This document shows, piece after piece, positions 51,035-59,499 of a stretch of DNA of 64,000 nt (positions within the stretch are counted from its first letter, which is position 1; each line of letters begins with the position of its first letter). The DNA is from Bacillota bacterium (GTDB lineage: Bacteria; Bacillota; UBA4882; UBA8346): NCBI GenBank assembly GCA_023401925.1, contig JAEXDA010000004.1, positions 1 to 64,000 of the forward strand, read 5' to 3'. A model generated the notes under the pieces. The model saw only the letters and a program-made list of their open reading frames with translations, was not told the origin of the DNA and made no database searches. The translations under genes and the position numbers were made by a program.

Positions 51035-54000
51035 ATGCCTTTGGATAAAACTTTAAAAAAGGTGATGGTCATTGGATCGGGTCCAATCATCATCGGGCAA
51101 GCGGCCGAATTTGACTATGCCGGGACCCAAGCCTGCCGTTCTTTGCGGGAGGAGGGCATCTCGGTGATATTGGTTAATTCCAATCCGGCTACGATCATGA
51201 CGGATGCAAACATGGCGGATCGAGTTTATATTGAACCCTTAACGGTCGAGTCGATCCGGCGGATCATTGCCAAAGAACGTCCTGATGGATTGCTGCCTAC
51301 CCTTGGCGGTCAGGTCGGTCTGAATTTGGCTGTCAAGTTGCATGAAGCCGGCGTACTGGACACCTATAAAGTGAGATTGTTGGGGACGCCATTGGAGGCG
51401 ATTAAGAAAGCCGAAGATCGCCAACTGTTTAAAGAAACCATGCAAGCTTTGGGTCAACCCCTACCTGAAAGTGTGATTGTTGAAAAGCTGGAAGAAGCCG
51501 TAGCATTTGCGGAAAGGATTGGCTATCCTCTCATTATCAGGCCGGCATACACTTTGGGGGGGACCGGAGGTGGAATTGCTCATAATCGGCAGGAACTTGA
51601 AGAGATCACCATTCGGGGCCTCACCCTGAGCCCTATTTCTCAGGTGCTGCTGGAACAGTCCGTAGCAGGATTCAAGGAGATTGAGTATGAGGTCATACGG
51701 GATGCCAATAACAGTTGCATTACGATTTGCAATATGGAAAACATCGATCCGGTAGGGATTCATACCGGTGATAGCATTGTAGTGGCGCCCAGTCAGACAC
51801 TGGCTGACCGCGAATATCAAATGCTGCGGGCAGCATCACTAAAGATCATTCGAGCCTTGGGAATCGAAGGCGGTTGCAATGTGCAATACGCCCTTGATCC
51901 TAAGAGTTTTCAATATTATGTAATTGAGGTCAATCCGCGGGTCAGCCGTTCCAGCGCCTTGGCATCGAAAGCCACCGGATACCCCATCGCCAAGGTGGCA
52001 GCCAAAATTGCCATTGGTTTGCATTTGGATGAAATTATCAATGCCGTAACCGGGAAAACTTATGCCTCGTTTGAACCGGCCTTGGATTATGTTGTGGTGA
52101 AAATTCCGCGCTGGCCTTTTGATAAGTTCAATTTGGCCGACCGCACGTTAGGTACCCAGATGAAGGCTACCGGAGAAGTAATGTCCATTGACAGGACACT
52201 GGAATCAGCTCTTTTAAAAGCAATCCGTTCTCTGGAAATCGGCTTATACGGTTTGGGAATGGCTTCGGCAGCCAATTTGTCCGCGGAAGAATTGGAGAAA
52301 GCGATAGTCGCTGCCGATGATAGGCGCCTGTTTTTCTTAGCCGAGGCGTTAAGAAGGGGTTATACTGTTGAAGATATTTATGACCGAACCAAAGTTGATG
52401 TGTTTTTTTTAAGAAAGCTGGACCATATTATCCAGATGGAGCGGGCTCTTCAGGAAAAGGGCTACCGAGATGCCGATTTATTAAGGACAGCCAAGAAAAT
52501 GGGTTTCTCCGATCGGGAAATAGCAAGGATCACCGGTGCTAAAGAAGAAGAGGTGCGCCAGTTACGCTATAATCATAATATCCGCCCCATCTATAAAATG
52601 GTCGATACCTGTGCTGCCGAGTTTGAGGCGGCTACGCCGTATTTTTATTCATGTTATGATCAGGAAAACGAAGCACTTCCATCAAAACGCCGTAAAATCG
52701 CGGTGATTGGGTCCGGCCCGATCCGGATTGGTCAGGGCGTAGAGTTTGATTATTGCAGCGTTCATTCGGTTCTGGCATTAAAAGAGGCTGGTATTGAGGC
52801 GATTATCATTAATAATAATCCGGAAACGGTGAGTACCGACTTTGATACCGGGGATCGACTTTATTTTGAACCGTTGACTGTAGAAGATGTCCTGCATATT
52901 TTGGAGTTGGAACAGCCTGAAGGGGTCATTGTCCAGTTTGGCGGGCAAACCGCTATCAATTTGGCGGCTCATTTACAGCAAGCGGGAATCCGGATTTTGG
53001 GAACCTCGGTGGATTCCATTGATTTGGCTGAAGATAGAAAACGCTTTGATCGCTTGTTATTGGATTTGCAGATTCCCAAACCGGCTGGCCGGACTGTTAC
53101 CTCCATTGAAGAAGCAGTGGCAGTGACCAGGGAAATTGATTTTCCGGTTTTGGTTCGGCCCTCTTACGTTTTGGGTGGCCGGGCCATGGAGATAGTGTAT
53201 AACGAAACAGAACTCAAGAATTATTTGACTTTTGCTGTAAAAGCAGCTCCTGAACATCCGGTGTTGGTCGACCGTTATGTAATGGGCCGGGAATGTGAGG
53301 TGGATGCCATTTCCGACGGCACGAATGTTCTCATCCCGGGAATTATGGAACATTTAGAGCGGGCGGGTGTTCATTCGGGCGATTCCATCGCGGCATATCC
53401 ACCGCAACATCTGACTATCGCCGAGCAGGAAAAGATTTTGGCCTATACTGTAAAATTGACCAGAGCCCTAAAAGTCGTCGGACTCATCAATATTCAATAT
53501 GTTTTGGATGATAAGGAAGTTTACTGTATTGAGGTGAATCCCCGTTCCAGCCGGACAGTCCCTTTTATGAGCAAGATTACTGGGATTCCTATGGTTCAGG
53601 TCGCTACCAAAGCTGTTTTAAACCAAAGTATATACGACCAAGGGTATGCCGGGGGAATGTGGCCCCAGACCAAATTGGTTGCAGTGAAAGCTCCGGTATT
53701 TTCCTTTGCCAAGCTGACACAGGTTGATATCTCCCTGGGGCCGGAAATGAAGTCTACCGGAGAAGTTATGGGAGTCGATCTAACCCATGCCGGAGCTCTT
53801 TACAAAGCTTTTATCGCCGCTGGATTCAATATTCCCCGGGGGGGGTCGATTTTGGCCACTCTTTCGGATCGCGATAAGGCTGAGGCTTTGCCGCTATTAA
53901 AAAAGTTATCCGAACGGGGTTTTCATATTTACGCCACAATGGGTACAGCAGCCTATCTACGGGTCAATGATGTTCCGGTAACCAAACTGAATAAGCTCGA

Positions 54001-54265
54001 TCAGGAATCGCCCAACATTACGGACGCTATCAAAAACGGTGAGATTCAATTACTGGTTAATACAATTACCAGAGGCAAGGAACCGGAACGGGACGGCTTT
54101 AAAATACGGCGGATGGCTGTAGAGCATAATATCCCATGCCTGACCTCGCTGGATACCGTGAAAGCATTTTTAATGGTGCTACTGGCTCTTAGCGAAGGGA
54201 AAGAACCAAGTACCGTAATCCCAATTCAAGATTTCAAGACAATTCGGGTGGAACAATCCATTTAA
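51035..54265 (+). CDS. carB: Carbamoyl-phosphate synthase large subunit
   Basis: 1076 residues, full length, from ATG 51035 with GTAGGTG in front. Two homologous ATP-grasp halves: MVIGSGPIIIGQAAEFDYAGTQA near 10 and IAVIGSGPIRIGQGVEFDYCSVH near 555; PAYTLGGTGGGIA and PSYVLGGRAMEIVYN are the two ATP loops. The C-terminal MGS-like regulatory domain (LKKLSERGFHIYATMGTAAYL) is intact, so allosteric control by nucleotides or ornithine is possible. It makes carbamoyl phosphate from bicarbonate, ammonia and two ATP. Confidence 0.97.
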   Translation: MPLDKTLKKVMVIGSGPIIIGQAAEFDYAGTQACRSLREEGISVILVNSNPATIMTDANMADRVYIEPLTVESIRRIIAKERPDGLLPTLGGQVGLNLAVKLHEAGVLDTYKVRLLGTPLEAIKKAEDRQLFKETMQALGQPLPESVIVEKLEEAVAFAERIGYPLIIRPAYTLGGTGGGIAHNRQELEEITIRGLTLSPISQVLLEQSVAGFKEIEYEVIRDANNSCITICNMENIDPVGIHTGDSIVVAPSQTLADREYQMLRAASLKIIRALGIEGGCNVQYALDPKSFQYYVIEVNPRVSRSSALASKATGYPIAKVAAKIAIGLHLDEIINAVTGKTYASFEPALDYVVVKIPRWPFDKFNLADRTLGTQMKATGEVMSIDRTLESALLKAIRSLEIGLYGLGMASAANLSAEELEKAIVAADDRRLFFLAEALRRGYTVEDIYDRTKVDVFFLRKLDHIIQMERALQEKGYRDADLLRTAKKMGFSDREIARITGAKEEEVRQLRYNHNIRPIYKMVDTCAAEFEAATPYFYSCYDQENEALPSKRRKIAVIGSGPIRIGQGVEFDYCSVHSVLALKEAGIEAIIINNNPETVSTDFDTGDRLYFEPLTVEDVLHILELEQPEGVIVQFGGQTAINLAAHLQQAGIRILGTSVDSIDLAEDRKRFDRLLLDLQIPKPAGRTVTSIEEAVAVTREIDFPVLVRPSYVLGGRAMEIVYNETELKNYLTFAVKAAPEHPVLVDRYVMGRECEVDAISDGTNVLIPGIMEHLERAGVHSGDSIAAYPPQHLTIAEQEKILAYTVKLTRALKVVGLINIQYVLDDKEVYCIEVNPRSSRTVPFMSKITGIPMVQVATKAVLNQSIYDQGYAGGMWPQTKLVAVKAPVFSFAKLTQVDISLGPEMKSTGEVMGVDLTHAGALYKAFIAAGFNIPRGGSILATLSDRDKAEALPLLKKLSERGFHIYATMGTAAYLRVNDVPVTKLNKLDQESPNITDAIKNGEIQLLVNTITRGKEPERDGFKIRRMAVEHNIPCLTSLDTVKAFLMVLLALSEGKEPSTVIPIQDFKTIRVEQSI

Positions 54266-54331
54266 AGGGGATGAAAATGTTCTTCTATGCTCCCATTGAT
54301 GCCCATTAAGATGAAAAATCGAGGAGAAACA

Positions 54332-55117
54332 ATGTTTTCCGGAAAAGTAGTAATCACTGAGAATGTAAATCTAAGCCCCGGTTATTACCGGCTCTCCTTT
54401 GTAGCGCCGGAAGTAGCGGCCTTGGCCAAACCGGGGCAATTTATTCAAATACGGGTAAGCCGACCCGGAGCCAATGATCCTTTATTACCCAGGCCAATCA
54501 GCATTTTTCGGATTGGAAAATCGGCCGGTACCATCACAGTTATTTATAAAAGGGTAGGACGGGGTACTTCACTTTTAAGCGGGTTTGAAAGTGGAGAATC
54601 GCTCGGAATATTAGGCCCCATCGGTAATGGCTTTACAATTCCCGAAAATGTCCGCAAAGTGGCTCTTATCGCAGGGGGAGTTGGTATGCCGCCCTTGTTT
54701 TGTCTCGCTGAAACCTTTCTTCAAAATCGCAAGGATTGCTATGTAAATTTATTTTATGGCTGCCGAAGCGCTTTGGATGTATTGGAATTGGATTTATGGA
54801 GTCAAAACGGCGTTAAGTCGTTCATAACAACGGAAGATGGTAGCTTGGGTGAGAGAGGCTTCATCACTCCGGTCTTTCTGAAAGAGCATCAAAAACAAAA
54901 CTTTGATTATATCGCTGCTTGTGGGCCCCAGCCGATGTTGAAGACGCTACAAGAAATTGCTTTAGCCGAGGAGATCGATGGTGAATTGTCACTGGAAGCC
55001 CGTATGGCTTGCGGTGTAGGAGCATGTTTAGGATGTACCTGCCAGACTCATTCCGGATATAAGCGTGTCTGTGTTGATGGACCGGTTTTTCCAGTCAAGG
55101 AGGTGGTTTGGTTATGA
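54332..55117 (+). CDS. pyrK: Dihydroorotate dehydrogenase electron-transfer subunit
   Basis: 261 residues from ATG 54332 (GAGGAG upstream). A ferredoxin-reductase-like FAD domain (PGQFIQIRVS; LPRPISIFRI; KRVGRGTSLL), an NAD domain (LIAGGVGMPPLFCLAE) and a C-terminal [2Fe-2S] cluster with Cys in ACGVGACLGCTC and the last Cys in RVCVDGPVF. It passes electrons from PyrD to NAD+, which fits an anaerobic or facultative lifestyle. It overlaps pyrD by four bases. Confidence 0.96.
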   Translation: MFSGKVVITENVNLSPGYYRLSFVAPEVAALAKPGQFIQIRVSRPGANDPLLPRPISIFRIGKSAGTITVIYKRVGRGTSLLSGFESGESLGILGPIGNGFTIPENVRKVALIAGGVGMPPLFCLAETFLQNRKDCYVNLFYGCRSALDVLELDLWSQNGVKSFITTEDGSLGERGFITPVFLKEHQKQNFDYIAACGPQPMLKTLQEIALAEEIDGELSLEARMACGVGACLGCTCQTHSGYKRVCVDGPVFPVKEVVWL

Positions 55118-56043
55118 TGCGTTCTTCGGTTAATATGGAAGTTAAAATCGCAGGGTTGACTCTAAAGAATCCGTTGATGCCGGCTTCCGGCACCTATGGA
55201 TATGGTAAGGAATATTTGTCGATATTGCCCCCGGACACTTTCGGAGCCCTAGTCACCAAAGGGGTTGCCATTCATCCATGGCCGGGAAATAAACCGCCGC
55301 GTATTACCGAAACCTCTTCCGGAATGCTAAATGCCATTGGGTTACAAAACCCCGGTGTTGAAAATTTTATTCAGGAAGCCTTACCTTTTTTTCGCCAATA
55401 CCAAACTCCAGTAATCGTTAATATTGTCGGTAAAACCATCGATGAATATGTTCAGGTGGCCGAAATTTTAAGCAACTACCCCGAGATTGCAGGTTTTGAA
55501 TTAAATATCTCCTGCCCGAATGTTAAAGAAGGTGGCATTGCCTTTGGAACCGACCCGCAGATGGCCCATAAGATAACGAATGCCGTCCGGGGCGTTACCA
55601 AGTTACCGTTGATCGTTAAGCTATCCCCTAATGTTACCGATATAACAAGTATAGCAAAATCTGTAGAAGATGCAGGCGCAGATGCCGTCAGTCTTATTAA
55701 CACGCTCTTGGGGATGGCAATCGATATCAAAAAGCGGCGGCCTGTATTAGGTAATGTGGTAGGCGGATTATCGGGACCTGCCATTAAACCGGTGGCTTTG
55801 CGTATGGTCTGGCAGGTTTATTCAAAAATCTCGATACCCATCATTGGTATGGGGGGAATCGTCAGCGCGGATGATGCCCTTGAATTTATGATGGCCGGGG
55901 CTACTGCTGTTTCCGTAGGGACCGGTAATTTTAAAGATCCATTGACCTCTAAAGAGATATTAGCAGGAATCGAAGAGTTTCTTGTCGAAGAAAAAATTCC
56001 TAATCTGGCAGAATTAAGAGGTATTGCCCATCAAGGAATTTGA
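55114..56043 (+). CDS. pyrD: Dihydroorotate dehydrogenase, class 1B catalytic subunit
   Basis: 309 residues from ATG 55114, seven bases after AAGGAGGTGG inside pyrK. AIGLQNPGVENF, FELNISCPNVKEGG with the catalytic Cys of class 1 enzymes, KLSPNVTDITSIA and PIIGMGGIVSADDALEFMMAGA form the FMN barrel. The coupled pyrK marks it as the NAD-linked 1B type. Confidence 0.96.
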   Translation: MMRSSVNMEVKIAGLTLKNPLMPASGTYGYGKEYLSILPPDTFGALVTKGVAIHPWPGNKPPRITETSSGMLNAIGLQNPGVENFIQEALPFFRQYQTPVIVNIVGKTIDEYVQVAEILSNYPEIAGFELNISCPNVKEGGIAFGTDPQMAHKITNAVRGVTKLPLIVKLSPNVTDITSIAKSVEDAGADAVSLINTLLGMAIDIKKRRPVLGNVVGGLSGPAIKPVALRMVWQVYSKISIPIIGMGGIVSADDALEFMMAGATAVSVGTGNFKDPLTSKEILAGIEEFLVEEKIPNLAELRGIAHQGI

Positions 56044-56072
56044 TATACATAAAACGACAGGGGGAAACAACC

Positions 56073-56645
56073 GTGCTTGAAGAGAAGGAAATTTTAGAAA
56101 TATTCCGCGAGACCAAGGTGTTAAGGGAAGGGCATTTTCGTTTAACATCCGGCAAACACAGTAGAAAATATATGCAGTGCGCTCAAGTTTTACAATATCC
56201 AAACTTCACCGAGAAATTGTGCGAAGATTTGGCCCGCCGTTTTAAAGGACAGGAAATCCACGCAGTGGTTGCTCCGGCTATCGGTGGGATCATTGTTGCC
56301 TATGAAATCGCCAAAGTCCTGGGTGTGAGGGCTTTATTTGCCGAGCGGGAAGACGGTAAAATGGTTTTTCGCCGTGGCTTTGAACTTGAAGAAGATGAGA
56401 ATGTTTTAGTGGTTGAGGATGTCATTACAACTGGTGGTTCAGTTTATGAGGTCATCGAAGCAGTCAAGGAACGGGGAGCCAATGTCTGTGGCGTCGGTGT
56501 GCTGGTGGACCGAAGTGGTGGCAAGGTGCATTTTGGCGTAAAAAAAGAATCCTTGATTTCAATTGAGATTGAAACCTATGAGCCCGATGAATGTCCGTTG
56601 TGCAAAGAGGGAATTCCGATTGTAAAACCGGGGAGTCGGAAGTAA
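56073..56645 (+). CDS. pyrE: Orotate phosphoribosyltransferase
   Basis: 190 residues from a GTG at 56073, preceded by AGGGGGAAA; the ATG at 56040 would overlap pyrD and lacks a site. HFRLTSGKHSRKYMQCAQVL opens the protein, APAIGGIIVAYEIAKVLG follows, and VLVVEDVITTGGSVYEVIEAV is the PRPP loop. It makes OMP from orotate. The next enzyme, PyrF, is not encoded in the operon. Confidence 0.96.
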   Translation: MLEEKEILEIFRETKVLREGHFRLTSGKHSRKYMQCAQVLQYPNFTEKLCEDLARRFKGQEIHAVVAPAIGGIIVAYEIAKVLGVRALFAEREDGKMVFRRGFELEEDENVLVVEDVITTGGSVYEVIEAVKERGANVCGVGVLVDRSGGKVHFGVKKESLISIEIETYEPDECPLCKEGIPIVKPGSRK

Positions 56646-56809
56646 AGAAGTTTCTGATATGAAGATAGGATTTGGAAGTTTAGCATTTTGAAAGGTTCCC
56701 ATTGGAATTCGATAGAGATTTTGTCATTAAAACTTACGATATGAATTTTGAAGCTTTTTTAAATTAAATTTTACGCGCAGTATGCGCGATAAAATGCGGG
56801 GGTGTATTT

Positions 56810-57352
56810 ATGCCTTTAGTGGGAATCGTTATGGGTAGTGATTCGGATTTAACAATTATGAAGATGGCCGCCGAGGTCCTGGAAGAATTCGGCGTCGATT
56901 ATGAAATGACGATTATATCTGCACACCGTTCACCCAAACGCGCTATCGAATATGCATCGACTGCTGCCGAACGCGGGTTGGAGGTTATTGTGGCAGGAGC
57001 CGGCGGGGCTGCGCACTTGCCGGGAGTTTTGGCGGCAATGACTCCGTTACCGGTTATTGGAATTCCTATCAAAACAAATACTTTAGATGGGGTAGATTCG
57101 CTATACTCCATCGTTCAAATGCCCGGAGGTATTCCAGTGGCCACCGTCAGCATCAATGGGGCCAAAAATGCCGGTATTTTGGCAGTTCAGATCTTAAGTG
57201 TGGTTGATTCTTCCTTACGCCATAAAATGATCGAGTATAAGAAAAAGTTGGCCAAGGAAGTCAATGATAAAGCGGTATTATTAGAAGAAATCGGTTACAA
57301 GCAATACTTGGAACAGAAAAAACAGGCTGTCTCTCTCAAAGGGTCATTTTAA
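56810..57352 (+). CDS. purE: N5-carboxyaminoimidazole ribonucleotide mutase
   Basis: 180 residues. VGIVMGSDSDL at the start, ISAHRSPKRAIEYA and VIVAGAGGAAHLPGVLAAMTPLPVIG are the class I PurE active-site segments. It converts N5-CAIR to CAIR in purine synthesis. It stands alone: no purK, purB or purC is nearby, and I see no purine riboswitch in the 164-base leader. The last residues, QAVSLKGSF, are encoded by a GGCTGTC element end (57324 onward). Confidence 0.95.
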   Translation: MPLVGIVMGSDSDLTIMKMAAEVLEEFGVDYEMTIISAHRSPKRAIEYASTAAERGLEVIVAGAGGAAHLPGVLAAMTPLPVIGIPIKTNTLDGVDSLYSIVQMPGGIPVATVSINGAKNAGILAVQILSVVDSSLRHKMIEYKKKLAKEVNDKAVLLEEIGYKQYLEQKKQAVSLKGSF

Positions 57353-57450
57353 TTCGCTAAAATTATGAAAAGATATTACTTAAATGAATCGCTGTGTATA
57401 TTCATTTTTGTTAATGGCATGGGCGCTTCAAAATTTATTTGAGGCAGCCT
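57324..57450. repeat. Possible GGCTGTC element, copy D, overlapping the purE 3' end
   Basis: It begins AGGCTGTCTCTCTCAAAGGG inside purE and ends TTGAGGCAGCCT, so the ends are inverted and match those of copies A and B. The interior shows no clear similarity to A or B, so membership is uncertain. Confidence 0.4.
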
Positions 57451-57457
57451 TTTTTGT
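57420..57457 (+). terminator. Terminator after purE
   Basis: GGGCGCTTCAAAAT and ATTTGAGGCAGCC form an imperfect stem of about 12 pairs, followed by TTTTTTG. Confidence 0.65.
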
Positions 57458-57542
57458 ATTTATTTAAAAAAACTCCACCCCTACCAGGGCTAGTAAAAGG
57501 TTCTCTAAATAACTACTCAATGATTGTGAACGTTTTGCTTAA

Positions 57543-57595
57543 GTAGAGCGTATCTTCCCCATTTTTGACTATTATTTATTTACGATACGCTCTAC
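57543..57595. repeat. Perfect 12-bp inverted repeat
   Basis: GTAGAGCGTATC (57543-57554) and GATACGCTCTAC (57584-57595) are exact inverted copies separated by 29 AT-rich bases. There is no T-run after it. It may be a remnant of a mobile element, a transcription barrier or a protein-binding site. Confidence 0.55.
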
Positions 57596-57930
57596 CAGTT
57601 ACTTGAACCAGGACCTAAACCATTCTATTTTTTATAAGGAAATGAAAATTATCTGCTAAAGATGAATCGGCGCTTTAATGGTATTTGAATTAAAGATGAC
57701 ACTTTGATTTCGATTTTTTTAAAATCTCGTTTGCAACCCTATTATATGATAGTCTTATCGATAAGAGAGATTTTTTAATATATTGGTTTTTGTAAAAAAA
57801 ATAAATTAATACTTTCATAAACATTTTTGGATAAATATGTTATATTTTGTTTTGTGTTAAAAATTTTCCGATATTATATGATTAATTTTGTATTATGATA
57901 AAATATTCTCGATAGCCAGGGAAATTTAAC

Positions 57931-57958
57931 TAAAGGAAAATGGAGCACAAGCCGAAAT
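57931..57958 (+). promoter_or_regulatory. Candidate sigma-D (flagellar/chemotaxis) promoter
   Basis: TAAA (57931-57934), a 16-base spacer and GCCGAAAT (57951-57958), close to the TAAA-N15-GCCGATAT consensus. It lies 203 bases before the CheY-like gene. Confidence 0.5.
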
Positions 57959-58160
57959 AACAAATAGGTATGGGACCAAAGGACTCAATTTGACAATACG
58001 GGTTGGACGCGACATTTCTTGCCATTCTTTTTATGAATAAAATATAATTTAAGTTTTTTCGTTAAAACCAATAAAAAAGTAAAAATTCACTTATAAAATA
58101 AGATGCAATGAGTAATATTCTAAATGATAAAAATGAGAATCAGTTTAAGGAGGAAGTTTG

Positions 58161-58526
58161 ATGGAGCAGGTTTGCAGAGTACTTGTAATTGATGATTCCC
58201 CAATGGTGTATAAGGCGGTTAAACGCGCTATAGAACCCGAAGGTTTTCAAGTTGTGGATCAAGCCTTTAATGGGCAAGAAGGTTTGGAAAAAATTGATCT
58301 TCTTAAGCCAGACTTGATTATTTTAGATGTTACCATGCCGATTATGGATGGTATTGAAACGGCGGAAGCTTTATTTCAAAGAAATCCTGATGCCAAAGTC
58401 ATTATGTTAAGTGCTATGGGCGATGAGGATTTAACCAGTAAAGCCAAACGAATCGGTATCAAAATTTTCTTAACAAAGCCCTTTAAACCGGAAGAGCTGG
58501 TAAGCAGCATCCGGAGTATTCTATAG
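58161..58526 (+). CDS. CheY-like single-domain response regulator
   Basis: 121 residues from ATG 58161 after AAGGAGGAAG. A bare receiver domain: acidic pair at 11-12 (VIDDSP), phospho-acceptor Asp56 in LIILDVTMP, Ser/Thr switch in VIMLSAMGD, and Lys in FLTKPFKPEEL. As the first gene of a che operon it is probably the target of CheA, acting on the flagellar motor or another output. Confidence 0.92.
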   Translation: MEQVCRVLVIDDSPMVYKAVKRAIEPEGFQVVDQAFNGQEGLEKIDLLKPDLIILDVTMPIMDGIETAEALFQRNPDAKVIMLSAMGDEDLTSKAKRIGIKIFLTKPFKPEELVSSIRSIL

Positions 58527-58543
58527 AAAAGAGGTATCCCGAA

Positions 58544-59011
58544 ATGGAACAAGATAAATTTGTATTTTTTTGTAAGTGTTTTGAAGGTGCTTTAAAAAAG
58601 AATTTGGAACTGATGTCCGATGTCCTGGTGGAAAGTTGCAATGATAATTCCGGGGACAAGGAAAAAAAACTTTCTTCGGTTGTAGGAGTTGTTGGCCTTC
58701 ATAAAGGGCGAATTCATGTTACAATGGCAGAAAAGCTAATTCGGAAGTTGTACGAATGTGCTAACGGAGAACCGGCCAGCGACGAGATGGATCTGTGCTT
58801 TTACTTGGCGGAATTAACCAATATGATAACAGGGAGCAGTATAACCCAAGTGAATAATACTTATAAGGGAAGCAATCTTCGGCTAACCCCACCAGCGATA
58901 TTTGCCGATGAAAATATCGGTATTGCAACTCCGCAGGTACAATCATCCATGCAGATGTATAACTCAAATTATGGGCCAATTCGTATCGAAATCGGGTTTG
59001 AAGGTGTATAG
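58544..59011 (+). CDS. CheX-like chemotaxis phosphatase
   Basis: 155 residues. The segment LCFYLAELTNMITGSSITQV carries the Glu-x-x-Asn pair (ELTN) that forms the dephosphorylation site in CheX/CheC proteins. The flanking strands (VVGVVGLHKGRIHVTM and LRLTPPAIFA) fit the CheX fold. It likely dephosphorylates the CheY-like protein encoded 17 bases upstream. Confidence 0.82.
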   Translation: MEQDKFVFFCKCFEGALKKNLELMSDVLVESCNDNSGDKEKKLSSVVGVVGLHKGRIHVTMAEKLIRKLYECANGEPASDEMDLCFYLAELTNMITGSSITQVNNTYKGSNLRLTPPAIFADENIGIATPQVQSSMQMYNSNYGPIRIEIGFEGV

Positions 59012-59014
59012 TTT

Positions 59015-59473
59015 GTGGATATAAAAGATTCATTGATTTATGCAGTAAATAACGTATTACCTATATTTAAAATAAAGCCGCAATTTCAATATGCAGTGGA
59101 GGAGAATCTACTGACATCCGGTAATCATGTCAACGTTTTAAATAGTTTCTCCCACACTTTGCAAGGAAATATCGTTTTTAGTTTTAGTAATATTCAAACT
59201 CTAAGAATAGCCTCAACTTTAAAAGGTACTGATGTTTCTGTTATCGATGATGAGATGAAAACAGCTATTGGCGAAATAACTACCCTGGCCGTAAATGTGG
59301 CAATGAGTAAGTTTAAAGCAATTCACTCCATTGCCATCTCACCTCCGATATTTATTTCCGGGGAAAATGTTTTGTTAATGATAAGCCGTAATCGGACCAC
59401 AAAACTATTCTTTCAGCTCAATGGTGAGAGTGAAATGCTGTCAATTGCTTATTGCCTCGAACAAGGTACATAA
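59015..59473 (+). CDS. Second CheX-like protein, degenerate active-site motif
   Basis: 152 residues from a GTG at 59015. HTLQGNIVFSFS and PPIFISGENV match the CheX fold. The helix DDEMKTAIGEITTLAVNVAM aligns with the phosphatase helix, but the motif reads EITT, so the Asn is replaced by Thr. It may be inactive, regulatory, or use another residue. It starts four bases after the preceding cheX-like gene, so the two look like a tandem duplicate with divergence. No convincing ribosome site is visible beyond AAGGTG at 59001, which suggests translational coupling. Confidence 0.72.
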   Translation: MDIKDSLIYAVNNVLPIFKIKPQFQYAVEENLLTSGNHVNVLNSFSHTLQGNIVFSFSNIQTLRIASTLKGTDVSVIDDEMKTAIGEITTLAVNVAMSKFKAIHSIAISPPIFISGENVLLMISRNRTTKLFFQLNGESEMLSIAYCLEQGT

Positions 59474-59499
59474 GCAATAAAATTAAGGTGGTGTTTATT

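Larger units (their letters stand above)
57353..58160. other. Long AT-rich intergenic region before the chemotaxis operon
   Basis: About 800 bases with no supported gene on either strand. It contains the purE terminator, a perfect 12-bp inverted repeat (57543-57595), a candidate sigma-D promoter (57931-57958) and the AAGGAGG site of the CheY-like gene. Confidence 0.6.

Noticed and set aside
56646..56809. Purine riboswitch upstream of purE
   Set aside because: The conserved loop sequences of the purine aptamer are not present; only a small GCGC stem is seen.
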